Made by a program: the position numbers and the translations under genes. 64,000 nt of DNA from NCBI GenBank assembly GCA_037833965.1, contig AP031355.1, positions 21,601,501-21,665,500 on the forward strand. The letters run 5' to 3'. Every line of letters begins with the position of its first letter. The first letter of the stretch is position 1. The stretch is from Marchantia polymorpha subsp. ruderalis (Eukaryota > Streptophyta > Marchantiopsida > Marchantiales > Marchantiaceae). This document shows positions 43,546-55,269 of the stretch, in pieces. The notes beneath the pieces are model-generated. The model saw only the letters and a list, made by a program, of their open reading frames with translations, was not told the origin of the DNA and did no database searches.

Positions 43546-46083
43546 GTGAAAGAGCCCGGAGACACTGATCGCGTACTAGAAAACTTGCTGCCGCAGATGG
43601 ATGAAACTTGTCGTGGCCAGAACGGCCGAAGTCCCGGAGGTGTCTCGGAGGCGGAGATTTACAGCAGCCCCGCGTCCCGAGCTCGCTATGAGGCGTACAG
43701 CAGATTGCAAGCGAGTGCGGTGGCCTTCGGCGAGTACCTGCCCATTCCAGAAATTGTCGCCGTCGGAGGACAGTCGGATGGGAAGAGCTCCCTCCTGGAA
43801 GCGCTGCTGGGATTCAGGTTCAATGTCCGGGAGGTGGAAATGGGCACGAGGAGGCCGCTCATGCTCCAGATGATTCATGACCCCGGCGCTCTCGAGCCGC
43901 GGTGCCGGCTGCAGGATGAGGACTCGGACGAGTATGGCCCTGCAATCGTCCCAGCATCGGCTGTGGCCGAGGCCATTCGATCGCGTACGGAACTGTTTCT
44001 CAAGAGGACAGGCACGGCAGTGGCCTCCAAGCCCATCGTAATGCGCGCGGAGTACGCCTTCTGCTCGAACCTGACCATCATCGACACGCCGGGGTTCATC
44101 CTCAAGGCCAAGAAGGGCGAGTCCGAGAGCACGCCCGACGACATCGTGGCCATGGTGAGGGAGCTGGCCGCGCCGCCCAACCGCATCCTCGTCTTCCTCC
44201 AGCAGAGCAGCGTCGAATGGTGCTCGTCCCTCTGGCTCGACACCGTGCGCGCCATCGACCCGGCGCTGCGGCGCACCATCGTGGTCGTGTCCAAATTCGA
44301 CAACCGCCTCAAGGAATTCGCCGAGAAGTGGGAGGTCGATCGGTACCTGAGCGCCGGAGGCTACCTGGGCGACAGCACGCGGCCCTTCTTCGTGGCGCTG
44401 CCCAAGGAACGATCGTCGGTCTCGAACGAAGAATTTCGCCGGTCGATCGCCCGAGTGGACAACGAGGTCGTGCGGCATCTTCGTGAGAATGTGAGCGGCG
44501 GCTTCGACGAGGATCAATTCGGCGATCGCATCGGCTTCTCCAACCTGCGCAGGTTTCTCGAGGCCGAGCTCCAGAGGCGGTACAGGCAGTCTGCGCCCGC
44601 CACTCTGGCGCTGCTCGAGCAGCGCTGCGACGAGGTGGCGGCCCGGCTGGCCTCCATCGACGCGCGCCTCTCGAACTCCGCCGACGTCGCGTCGCTGCGC
44701 CGCGCGACGATGATGCACGCCGCGGCGCTGGGGCGGCAAGTCGTGGCGCTGCTGGACGGAGTGGCCGAGCCCGACCCGGCCGAGTGGGGGCGCACGACGT
44801 ACGAGGAGCGCACCGAGAGCCGCATCACCAAGTGGCCCGGCGTGGCCGGCGACGTGCTCCCGGCTAACGCCGGTCTGCGCATGTACGGCGGAGCCGCCTT
44901 CGAGCGCGTGCTCGAGGAGTTCCGCTACGCCGCCTGCTCGCTGGACTGCCCGCCCATCTCGCGCGTCGAGGTGGCCAACATCCTGTTAGCGCAGGCCGGG
45001 CGACCCGGCGCGGCGGCCGCGGCCATCTCCATCGCCCGGTCCGCCGCCAAGTCCTGGCTCAGCCCGCTGCTCGACACGGCCTGCAACCGGCTGGCGCACG
45101 TGCTCTCCAGCCTCTTCGACCTGGGCCTGGAGCGCATCCGCATCGAGGACTCGTACCGCGACTCCGCGTCCTGCGACCGGCTCGAGATCAACCTTTCGGG
45201 CTACGTCGCGTTCCACGCCGCGCTGCGCCGGGCGCACCAGCGATTCATCCGCGACTCGAACAAGCGCTGCAAGGAGTCGGTGCGCGAGCAGCTGATGGCC
45301 GTGACGAGCTCGTACATCCATCAGCTGAAGTGCGGCTGGGAGAGCAACGCCACGGTTTTCTCGTCCCGACCCGGCACTGGATTCTCGCAGAATTTGTCTG
45401 CGCCTCCTCTTTGCCTCGACGGCAGCGACGGCATCGAGCCTGGGCTTCTGGGTGCGTTTGCTGAGGCGGGCGACGAAGAGAATGTGCCTCCTCATGGATC
45501 GCAGACTGATAATCGCATGAATGTGGATATCGTCAGTCCAGGGAAGGGCGAGAGGCTCATGGTGAGGGAGAGCCAGATGACAGTTCCGGACACGCCATCC
45601 CCCGACCAGCATCATGCCAAAGAGGCAGCCTGCGCTGCCAAAAGGAAGGAGTTCGCTCTGAACAACAGCAGGTTCGTCGCTGCAGTCGGAGGCGGAGATC
45701 ACCGCAAGAAGAAGGGAGTTGGGAGTCGACTGACCTTGCAACAGGCGAATGATGGGCGGAGCTTGAACTGTGGAAACAAGACAGATCCTTATACCGAAGT
45801 CTGCACCATGGCCACCGAGCACTTTGGGAAAATTCGTGATATGCTAGTCAAGCGTACTGTCCCATTGACACTCAACTCTGGCTTCTTGAACCCCATCCGC
45901 GATCGACTTGCTGGGGAGGTCGCCGTGGAGCTCTTTGCAACGACGGACGAGCGGTTTATGGAGATGTTTGTTGCTCCAGAGGCCCTTGAAAAACTACAGA
46001 AAGAGCGAGATGTTTTGTACAAGCACTGCCTCACTCTCTCCAATTGCCTGGAGGAGTTTCGAACTTTGGCTTGCTCTCTGTGA
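43546..46083 (+). CDS. DRP5A: Dynamin-related GTPase, DRP5A type
   Basis: 845 aa in a single exon. GTPase motifs are in order: G1 GGQSDGKSS (about residues 74-82), G2 Thr in EMGTRRPL (about 101), G3 DTPG (about 180) and G4 SKFD (about 249). The stretch SLLEALLGFRFNVREVEMG is characteristic of the plant DRP5A/ARC5-like branch. The middle and GED-like regions follow; the C-terminal part has a low-complexity insert (about 640-730) and the end LEKLQKERDVLYKHC. Arabidopsis DRP5A acts at the cell plate in cytokinesis; DRP5B divides chloroplasts and peroxisomes. An internal ATG at 43597 is an alternative start. The first 1.8 kb is strongly GC-rich. Plant DRP genes usually have introns, so the single exon is noteworthy. 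Confidence 0.92.
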   Translation: MKEPGDTDRVLENLLPQMDETCRGQNGRSPGGVSEAEIYSSPASRARYEAYSRLQASAVAFGEYLPIPEIVAVGGQSDGKSSLLEALLGFRFNVREVEMGTRRPLMLQMIHDPGALEPRCRLQDEDSDEYGPAIVPASAVAEAIRSRTELFLKRTGTAVASKPIVMRAEYAFCSNLTIIDTPGFILKAKKGESESTPDDIVAMVRELAAPPNRILVFLQQSSVEWCSSLWLDTVRAIDPALRRTIVVVSKFDNRLKEFAEKWEVDRYLSAGGYLGDSTRPFFVALPKERSSVSNEEFRRSIARVDNEVVRHLRENVSGGFDEDQFGDRIGFSNLRRFLEAELQRRYRQSAPATLALLEQRCDEVAARLASIDARLSNSADVASLRRATMMHAAALGRQVVALLDGVAEPDPAEWGRTTYEERTESRITKWPGVAGDVLPANAGLRMYGGAAFERVLEEFRYAACSLDCPPISRVEVANILLAQAGRPGAAAAAISIARSAAKSWLSPLLDTACNRLAHVLSSLFDLGLERIRIEDSYRDSASCDRLEINLSGYVAFHAALRRAHQRFIRDSNKRCKESVREQLMAVTSSYIHQLKCGWESNATVFSSRPGTGFSQNLSAPPLCLDGSDGIEPGLLGAFAEAGDEENVPPHGSQTDNRMNVDIVSPGKGERLMVRESQMTVPDTPSPDQHHAKEAACAAKRKEFALNNSRFVAAVGGGDHRKKKGVGSRLTLQQANDGRSLNCGNKTDPYTEVCTMATEHFGKIRDMLVKRTVPLTLNSGFLNPIRDRLAGEVAVELFATTDERFMEMFVAPEALEKLQKERDVLYKHCLTLSNCLEEFRTLACSL

Positions 46084-46089
46084 GGCGCA

Positions 46090-48700
46090 AACCATGTCAA
46101 TAGCAGTAAATTTTGTGTACATAGCTCCTTAGTTGCTCTAATCGGGTCTGTAAAATTAGATACCATTTCACTGCTGAACATTGCCTGGATATAAGGTTCC
46201 TTATTCAACTCAGGTTGAACCGAGATCGACCAAGTAGCCACCAATGATGCCCCTGATTGCAATCTCTGAATGTGATGCGGAAAATTCAACATCTTTCCAA
46301 AAAATTTGGACAGAGGATCTTACACTGCAGGCCTCGTAAGCGTACTGCCGCGCAACATTTGGACAATTGTGTTGGGGAGCCTCAGCAGCCGTTATTTACC
46401 AGACAAGTGATAATATATATTTGACCTTGTTTTATACAGCGGTTAATATTGAAAGTTAAACTTGATACTTCGTCGAAGAATTCTACGCCAAAATCTCTCT
46501 GTATCAAGACTCTCACACTATGAAGACACATCAAAGGCAGTTTAATCTCAGATGTACGGATTTGACTCGCAGTACGGGTCATATTTTCACTGAATCTGGC
46601 ATCTCTTTGGCACTTTGGAATCACCACTCGTGATGTGCTCCGTTCCATTTTTAATTACTGGAGTAAGTGCTTCCTCCACAACACTGACATGACATGACAG
46701 GTGACCATTTCTCCTTCCCTCACAACCAAGCGGATGAAACCATCTCAAACAGTTGAGGGAAGGCGAATCGGCCCATAGAGAAAGTACTGTATGCATCTGC
46801 TTCTGATCAACTCCTTCTCCAATCTACTCTCCTCATATATATTATTGAAAGGATACAGTCAAACGAAATCAAATGGTTTCAAGAGCAATGGAACAGTCAG
46901 TTGTGAAAACAACACAATACAATCAGCTAAGCAATATTATTGGCACATTGGCAACCAGAAAACGCTTCGTCTTCGACGAGAAGTCAAATGTGCATTAAAA
47001 CTTCACTAAGCATTAAGGCTCTAAGTTTATATTTGACTAGCTGTGCATTAGAGGGCTACAGATGAAATGACCATGATGCAATTAGTAATGTATTGTTTGT
47101 TCTTGCATGTGCATGTACTTCTTCATTTGGAGTGAGATTGGTTTTGATAGCATGCAAATAATGTTTCTACATAAAAAATATCAATATTTCATTCGAGAGG
47201 TACAGAAATTTGTTATGAAAGTCGTTGTTATTGTATCTACACATACGATAGTTTGAAAAATACGAATTATTTATCATCATGAATGGGTGGCAAGTGGAAC
47301 CACATCAGTACAAGTTTCAAACTGTAAAGCTACAAAAAATAATTCATGTTCTTGTTTCTCTTGCCTCGAAGTTCCACAGTACTATAGACGTTGAATTCCA
47401 GGAGATTCCACGTTACTAGACATGAGATCTTTAGGCCTTTTGCGTAGCATAACGTAGTAAATACGTCTTCATTCCCGCAAAGACTACTAACTAATGATAT
47501 TCACAAGAGAACAATAATTTAATGTGAATTTCCTCGGGATGCTCATGGTGTTTGGGTACATAGATGTCAAATGCATCAGGAAATACTGAGAAGCCATTCG
47601 TACCTAGGACCATCTGACCCTTGGATTCATCCCCATCCGACTTGATCGGGTTTCTCATATTTTGACATTTTGATATGAGAATATTCTCAGATCAATCGAC
47701 GAATATTTCTCATATTCACCGACTAATATTTCTCATATTAATCGGTGCCCATTCCATCAGAGCTCAGAAGAACGAGTTAGGAGACGAGGATGAACTCAAC
47801 AAGAGCAGCAGTCTCAAGGGGAGAAGCAACGTCGTCAGGCATACAATACAACGGTCGTGGCCAGACAGGGGGCTCTCACTTGTCGAGAGGTCTGTTGAGA
47901 GGCCGCGGTGCATGACTCGCCGTGACGGGGAAGGGCGGGAGGACGGTCTATGGAGATGCCATCTTCGTCTTCATGTTTCATTTTCTCTTCTCCTCTCGTT
48001 GACTAGGGGTGCTCCGCGTCTTTTCTGTGTTGCCACGGGCGATGAAGTTGGGTCATTTTTTTGAGCTTGTTTCGTCTGTCACCTGAATTTGAGGGCTCTG
48101 CTTTTATCAGAAGGTGGTGCTTCAGGAATCCAGAGGGTAAGAATTCGATCATTGCTTGTTGCGATACGGCTGGCAAGGCATATTTGGTACGTAGTGTATT
48201 TCCATGAATTTTGCTCAACTGAGACGTGGTCCGCTTTTGCCTCTCTTGCTCCATGGAGATGCCACTGGAGCGATTGCGCCAATTTGTCATCGTCTAGGGT
48301 GTGGGGAATGGGCAATTATGACCACCGCTGCAGTGAAGATTAAGCGGAGCCCGAGTATAATGTGGTTATAAGGGTAGCTGCGTTATTGAAGCTTCAGAAT
48401 GACCCACTGGAATATTTCATGAAGTTTGAGATGGTAGCTATGTTTACTTCACCACGGTGAGGATTACAGTTTCTCCTGCGTAGTGATTTGAATTTTGCGA
48501 TGCTGATTTTGCAGACCAATTCTCTCCAATCTGGGAAGCTAGATGCGAGGAGGTTTGCCCTTTCGAGGTTCCTACCGGCCAGGATGATGGACTCGTGCTA
48601 GAGAGGCAGACTGCCACTTGCATCGCTACCTCCCTGGGCATGGAATATTGCTCGTATAAGTCCGTGTGTGCCCCTTGTTAGGTCAAAATCTCGCATATCA
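46090..48700. other. Intergenic region and probable 5' region of the SICKLE-like gene
   Basis: No long frame. A short tandem pair (GAATATTTCTCATATT / TAATATTTCTCATATT) lies around 47700-47740. From about 47760 the composition becomes more mixed, and a CCACAG acceptor-like site stands near 48706, so a 5' UTR intron of the next gene is plausible. Confidence 0.45.
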
Positions 48701-48720
48701 TCCACAGCAGAGTGGTAGTC

Positions 48721-49557
48721 ATGGAGGACGTTCAGCAAAGAAGACAGCGGTTGGCGGCTATGAGGGAAGAAGCTGCCATGGAAGAAAGTGTAGATGCTAT
48801 CGCTCCCGGTACAACTCTTGCACCGGGAAATTCCCTGACCCTTCCCAACCCTATGATGGACTTGCCACCCGGCACGGCTGTTGGCCCCCCGACTAAATCT
48901 GCTGGTTTCGATTTTTACACTGATCCATTGACAGCGTTCACCAATGCGAAACGAAGGAAACCAGCAGTTGGAGCAGGAGCACCAGGAAGAGCTCCATTGT
49001 ATGGGCCAGGAGGCGTGCAAGCTCCTCCATGGCAACCGACGCACGGTGCACCACCATTCTTTCAACCTCCTCCGATGCATCTTGCCCAACCACCACCACC
49101 ACCATTTTCTGGAATTCCTGGATGGCAACCCATACCGTACCAGCCTCCTTTCATTGCTCCGGGGCCCTCTCCTCCTCCTGCATATCCAATGGGTCAGCCA
49201 CAAACTTTATCCCCTCACTCGCATGGACGAGGAAGAGATATGAACGTCGGAGGAAGGGGAAGGGGTTTGGACAGTCGCACGGGAGGGAGGGGAGGTTATG
49301 GCAATAATTTTCCTGGACCAGGTAGTGGCTACAGCAGCAGCAACAACTCAAATGCCTGGAATTCCGGACGGGGTGCACCCTACAGTGGTGGATACTCTGC
49401 TAGAGGAGGTTCTGCAAGGGGACAAGGTAGGGGAGGACAGAGAGGAGGAAGAACATCGTCAGCAAAGGAGCAGCCACATTTGTTTTTCAAGAAGTCTATG
49501 GTGGAGGATCCTTGGAAGCAGCTAGAGGAGAAATTTTCAAGGACGAGAAGTAACTGA
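48721..49557 (+). CDS. SICKLE-like proline- and glycine-rich nuclear protein
   Basis: 278 aa from the ATG at 48721. The start MEDVQQRRQRLAAMREEAA closely matches the short conserved N-terminal helix of plant SICKLE proteins (E..EKRRERL.AMR.EAA). A Pro-rich middle (MHLAQPPPPPFSG, APGPSPPPAYPMG) and a Gly/Arg-rich segment (GGRGRGLDSRTGGRGGYG) follow, and the end is KKSMVEDPWKQLEE. In Arabidopsis SICKLE contributes to miRNA biogenesis, intron lariat turnover and splicing. RGG repeats fit RNA binding. Upstream exons, if any, are non-coding. It converges with dihydrofolate synthetase. The assignment rests on the N- and C-terminal motifs, so a generic hydroxyproline/RGG protein remains possible. 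Confidence 0.65.
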   Translation: MEDVQQRRQRLAAMREEAAMEESVDAIAPGTTLAPGNSLTLPNPMMDLPPGTAVGPPTKSAGFDFYTDPLTAFTNAKRRKPAVGAGAPGRAPLYGPGGVQAPPWQPTHGAPPFFQPPPMHLAQPPPPPFSGIPGWQPIPYQPPFIAPGPSPPPAYPMGQPQTLSPHSHGRGRDMNVGGRGRGLDSRTGGRGGYGNNFPGPGSGYSSSNNSNAWNSGRGAPYSGGYSARGGSARGQGRGGQRGGRTSSAKEQPHLFFKKSMVEDPWKQLEEKFSRTRSN

Positions 49558-49559
49558 AA

Positions 49560-50465
49560 TGGAGTTCTGGATTCTAGGCTGTAAAGTATATCTTTCTTGA
49601 AATTTGCAACTCAATAGCGGTTCGTGCGCAAGAAGAATTTCCTCTCATCCGACACTGTCGTGAGTTCTAGGTCATAGAACAGCGAGTGGCCCCCACTAAA
49701 TCTTCAACGACTCGATGCTTGCAAGATTCACGAGGAGAGTTTCGGATGGAGAGGTTTGTCATCTTTGGTAACTGAACAGGCTTTGTCCTTCAAAGTTTGA
49801 GATAGAAATTAGAACACGGATAGAGACGAAGGGTGATACGCTTTCACAACAATAGAGTTCCGCCCACAGTATAAACGACTTCTATTGCCGCTCTGGGCAT
49901 AGGTGAGACTACCCTCACATCCAATTTTGTGCCGCTTTACAGAAATTTCTGTAGCTAAAACTCTTAATTCTTTAGTCCACGGTAATTGACTCGAGTCGCA
50001 TTTCTTTTTTCTCCAAGCTTGAGAGCATGGTCGATTCTGTGGCTCGTCGCTGAATCTCAATTCCGAGCCAGATAATGCAGTACGTTAAAAGCACTGAAAG
50101 TGTCAGCTTCATTTGCAAGCCAGGACTAATTCTCTACACTTCAACTCAGGTTGCTCTCGTCATCAACTGAGCTCGCCGAAAGCTTCTATATCCCTTGGCC
50201 CGTGATTACGTCGACTTTTGGCAGGCCTGATATTCTGTCAGCAATGTAATGACTCTTGAAGTGTAGCGTAGGTTGGTGTGTGCTTCAATGCAAAAGCTTG
50301 AAGGAGAATTCAACCAAAAGAACCATGTCAAGCAGTCATGGTAAGTCAACTTTTATGTAAAGATGGGACACAAATGAAATCCACCTCAGGACATTGGGTC
50401 CCCTTTAATATATTGCTCTTTGAAAGTGCTTCCCAATGAAGAGAGCAGACTGTACACCATGAAGT
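49560..50465. other. Convergent intergenic region
   Basis: Holds the 3' ends of the SICKLE-like gene and of dihydrofolate synthetase. No further gene seen. Confidence 0.5.
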
Positions 50466-53400
50466 TTATTTGCTTGACATAAGCTTTAGAGATTCTGACA
50501 CTGCGTGAAGAGAACCAGTAATACATATAACTCCTTTGGTGCCATTTCTCACGAGATGAACCATATAGACAGCTCTCGCAACTGCAGCTTCGAGATCTTC
50601 CGCTTCATCTACAAATAACGTCTCTTCTCCCTCTGCTTTGATTTCAGCAACGTCTTGGAGTCCATAAGCAGTTTCAATCCCCAGGTCTTCTGCCGCTTGC
50701 TCAAAAATGTCAGCCATGGCGCTGGCTGACATGGCTCGCTTGGCACCACCAGCTATGTCAACACTGGTAGTTACCACAATCTTAGGCCTCGCTCCTGCAA
50801 GTACTTCAACAACACGTTAAATAATGCTGTAAATCATGTAAAACTGTTTACACTTCAAACTTGACCCGCCGTCTCAATATCTGGGTCAAGTCCTATTATG
50901 AATGTCAACATACTCCAGCGTTGTACTTTTGATCGCAGTCTGAAACCTCATAGCATGAGGAATGGATTTCACCTTCAAGAAGTGTTCTTGTGAATGGTAG
51001 GTGTTCTTTATCCGACGCCATGGCAACCACGAGGGCCAAACAACTCTCAGGAAAGGTCCTCGTGAGAGTATCAGCTAATGCCGCTGCAGAACCCTCCGTG
51101 TGTGCTGTCAATTACGAAGGTGAGTGACCTTTGTTAGTAAATATGATTGAAGATTAGGTCTAAACAACAACCACAAAACGGCTAGAAGGAACATAATTTC
51201 AGTTTCAATCACGAGCATGCTCTCCATCCCGGTCATTAAGGCTAACTCCTCACTTTCAGGAAAAAGTTGGTTTCGTGATGTTGAAACGAGAGAAAGTTAC
51301 CTCCATCTAATATAACAGTAGCACCTTTCGAACGAAGAGCCATTGCTTCTGCTGGAGTGGCGAATTGGAACCTGCCAGGAATTGTTGTGCGTTCCAAACC
51401 AAGACGAATGGATGTATCGGATATATTCAAACCTGAACAAAGAGTTTAACGTTCAGAAGTAGACCCGAAACTAAGGAAGTGAAAGGTGAATCTCAAACTT
51501 TAATTTCGAGTCTATGGTTGGGAAAAGAATCGGTGTTAAGTACCGAACAAATTGACATGCTCAGAAGCTACAAATTCATTTCACCTCCATTGCGCAAACA
51601 CAGTGCTGTTTGGATAGCAGACGCTGCGTTGTCCATTTGATGGACCCCCAAAGCTCCGAGCTTGACATCCCTCATTCCCCAAACCTGTCATACATTCAGG
51701 AGTCTTGTATCAGTAGCAGGAACTGGAAAGGGGCACTTCGACTAGGAAAATCACGGCACCGTTAGAAGAAGAGTGATAGAAAAAAGGGATACCTCCGAGC
51801 TCTTAGCACCACTGACAGTGGGATCCTTAGATTTGATCACTATGTCGCAAAATTGATGAGGATTCCTGTAGTCGGCAATTATGTTCTTCAGCTCGCAGAC
51901 GATCACTTCGTCAGGTCGAGGAACAACAGTTGCATTTTTTGAAGCAGCGACTTCTCGCAAGATTCTTTCAGCCACATTCTCCGATTGCCTGCCTAGAATG
52001 ACCTGTTGCATGAGATAATTTGCATTCATGACCAGAAACGGACAACGCAGCCACCTATTGATAGGTACCAATTCAATACTGCTGCAGTTTTATCTAAGTC
52101 GAACGGAGTGGACAACAAGGGAATCCTTCTTTTGCACATAGACAGCAAGTGAATGCAGAAGAGGTGACCAGAATCTAGAAATTTAGACCAGACTAAGTGA
52201 AGAATGATCCTCCTTCTTCAGCAGCTTCTGTCACATTAGTGTGAAAGATATTCTTGCATTCGCATTAAACCCTCATTCTTCAGTATCCGACAATCTGACT
52301 CATGAAGTAGCGGATCAGTAGATGATGAAGGAAATTCGAAGAACTGTTTAGAACTTGAACATACCGGGCGACCTTCTTTGATGATGCCAGCCTTGGCATG
52401 CGCAATGCTCTCCAGAGAACCACCAAGGGCCTCTAAATGCTCTCTTCCAACTCCCACGATTACTGAAGCTAGAAGACTCGTGGCTGGTATGACATTAGTT
52501 GCATCACGAGCTCCTCCGAGACCAGTCTGTTGAAATGTCATAAACCATGAATGACATCAAGAAGTTGAAAATGCTGAGCAAGACAATTGTGACAGTTTTA
52601 GGAGTCAGAGTGTACCTCAATGACGGCAATGTCCACTTTCTCTCTTGCAAATTGTGCAAAAGCCAGAGCCGTTAAGATCTGCAATTCCAAGTTTCCTTAA
52701 CTTCAGAATTTGTGAACGACCAGACAAAAACTGGTAAAGTGACAGTTTAAAACAAGATCCTGCATGTTGATCTCTATCTGAATTCGAAGGTTTAGAGTTA
52801 CAACTACTGTATGAAGGGGAAAGAGATCGAAACTATGAAGACAATCGTAAGATATTTAAGATCCTAAATAAGTACAAAGTAAGAGCCGCTGGTTACACCT
52901 CGAAGTGCGTAAGAGCCCCAGATTCAGAAATTACAGCCTCGTTAACTCTCTTGTGCAGGTCTCTATACAACTGATTGAATGCCTCAGTACTTATTGGTTG
53001 GCCTGTTTCCCCAGAAACTATCCTCTCCCGTAGACTTCGAATGTGTGGACTGTCAAAATAGAAGTCAAAAGTCATCTGGTTGTAAAAAATTGTAATGTGT
53101 GATGCATGCTATCAATAGTTGACTCCAAAAAGCATTGCATATACAATGAGTATTACATGTGGTCAATCCATCGGGGAATGTAACAGATGGCGTGTAGAAT
53201 TTGGAAAACTAAGAAGAAATCTTCAGTCTAATGTACTCAGAGAAAGATTACACTGCTAAAAAAATTCCTTGCAGCAAGTCATTTAACAATCAAAATCTGT
53301 CCAAAACAGGAAACAGAAAATTTGAATTATACGAGTCCCGATGTTCAAGAGCATGCTGACTAAAAACCTCTGTACCTTGTATAAGATCCGACTCGAAAAC

Positions 53401-54324
53401 CGGCCGCTCGAAGAATGTCACTTATGAAGGCAACCGTAGAACCCTTGCCCTTGGTACCAGCAACGTGAACCACCTTAACCAGTTTCAAAGAACAGATTTG
53501 AGAAACACGATGGGTTTTGAATACAATCGCAAGTAATCAGGATCTAGATTTTTAAAAGTTCAACCGGACAGCCGAATTGCACAATAGCAAACGTTGCTCG
53601 TGCGAATTCGTCAAAACTCAGATTCTGTCATCCTTGAGGGAGAACGCAACACAGTCACGACAGCACACTCTCTATGTCCCTCTAACGTGACCACGAAGAC
53701 TGTTCTCGTCGATGACATTGTGCACCATGCAATCAGTCGTCGAGTAGAACAAATTGGCACCTTGGCGAGAGCACTGAATGCTGTCTCCAAGTGTGCCGGT
53801 TCAAGATCACTACATTTAACAAGGACAACCACCATCTGCTTTCCCTTCGATGCTCTAATGATTCTGGTGACACTTCAGGTTCTTATAATGAAATGGAGAG
53901 GAATTTGAACCCAATTGTCACTCACTTGGTATTTCGAGATGGGATCCCCTATCGTAGAAAGCAGGCGAGACATTCGCCCGAGATCGAACCCTTCATCAGA
54001 TCCTGTGCCGGCGCCCTTGGGAACGCCATCTTTTTCAAAGTTTTTAAAAGAATTCAAATACTCTTCCACCTCCAACACCGAATCATCTGTCTCGGCAGCC
54101 ATTGCTCTGATGTCTGTTCCTCCGTCCGAGAAGAATCTCGCACCAGCAAGAGGACGCAAAAGCCCCCAATCCGAACCGCAGCCACGCGCTGAATTCAGTC
54201 TCCCTCTAATAATACTCGGCCACAAAGAAGATCTCACTCGTGATGCACACATTTTAGCTTTCACCTCACATCGTGCGAATCCCCGAACAAACAGCGAACG
54301 CGGTGCTAGCAGGCGGCCTTGCAC
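50466..54324 (-). CDS. DHFS: Dihydrofolate synthetase (folylpolyglutamate synthase family)
   Basis: Ten exons read in frame: 54324-53926, 53473-53376, 53049-52899, 52678-52616, 52526-52365, 52002-51793, 51684-51585, 51432-51301, 51104-50973 and 50794-50466 (1776 nt, 591 aa). The N-terminus is rich in Arg and Ser ([16 protein letters not shown]), as in a mitochondrial presequence. Mur-ligase-type motifs: P-loop [14 protein letters not shown] (exon 2), [26 protein letters not shown] and [12 protein letters not shown] (exon 5), the ligase-domain start ILDGGAHTEGSA, and a C-terminal [11 protein letters not shown]. The enzyme adds glutamate to dihydropteroate in mitochondrial folate synthesis; related FPGS enzymes extend polyglutamates. 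ALTHFEILTALAF and the [14 protein letters not shown] junction favour DHFS over FPGS. All exon junctions keep phase with GT/AG sites. Confidence 0.92.
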
Positions 54325-55269
54325 TCAGCAGCACAAATGCAGAGCTTCGATTCTCGGACTTCGTCCGCCTCGAGGCAATCGTTCCGCCATCACCTTCGCT
54401 CTTGCAGCGACGATGGCAGTCACATCCCCGAGAAACGACTGCTCCGTGCTCCGTTCGTGCACCCGGATGGATGCAGTCGGCGAACGGAGGTGCTCTACGC
54501 GGTTTCCACTCGTGGTTACCAACCGAGTTGCCTCGGGTCCATGGTTCGTGAAAGGAATCAGGCATTTTACGCGAGTGTTATTAACTCTGACCATGTTTGG
54601 AACCTGACCTGGTAGCTCGTCGCTCAGACACTGATGCAGCGCGACGAAAGTATGCAGAGTGGAAAGCGAAAGCGAACCGTGGTTTGTTATTTAGTATATT
54701 CACAGCTCAAGGAAGAGGGGAGTTCGAGCCTCATGCATGATCGGTGGTATGTTTCGACAGATCGACCAAAAGGACGAGATAGAAAAACTTTGAATATCTT
54801 CCAGTCAATAGGAGTACAGAGTGATACTGTTCGTATCGAAATTTAGAAGCAAAATAAGCTTCGTACGAGCCAAATGAATGATCTACAATCAAACTGCTAG
54901 GATTTCGTGAATCCATGATGGAATTCATGAGGAAGTCTTCCAAGAATTGGGTGCTTGTTTGCTTCGAAAATCAGTGATTGCGGGGGCAAATTGCTTCGAT
55001 CATTTCGGTGCCAGCTTGTACCACTCGGGCCATTCGACTCGACCAAAGGCGCTGGGTACTGCAACACTAAGTCTGGCTGTTGAGAAACCGAGGAGCATTT
55101 GAATTCCACCTCCACATGCAGAAGAAGAAACGGAACGCGATTTAGGACATGCCCTTTCAGGACTGATTTGCGAAGCACTTCGCGCCATGTTCTCCTGGCT
55201 CTTGAAAGCGAGAGTAATAATTTCCTGACGGGCTTCAAGTTCGACAATATGTCCATAATTGAGATGGAG
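54325..55269. other. Promoter/intergenic region between Nudix and DHFS genes
   Basis: 945 bp between the stop of the Nudix gene and the DHFS start, both on the minus strand. The first 250 bp are GC-richer, as in a 5' UTR. Frames here overlap on both strands and show no recognisable domain. Confidence 0.5.

Noticed and set aside
43576..44739. 387-codon minus-strand ORF opposite the dynamin gene
   Set aside because: Antisense shadow caused by high GC at third positions; the plus strand has the conserved GTPase motifs.
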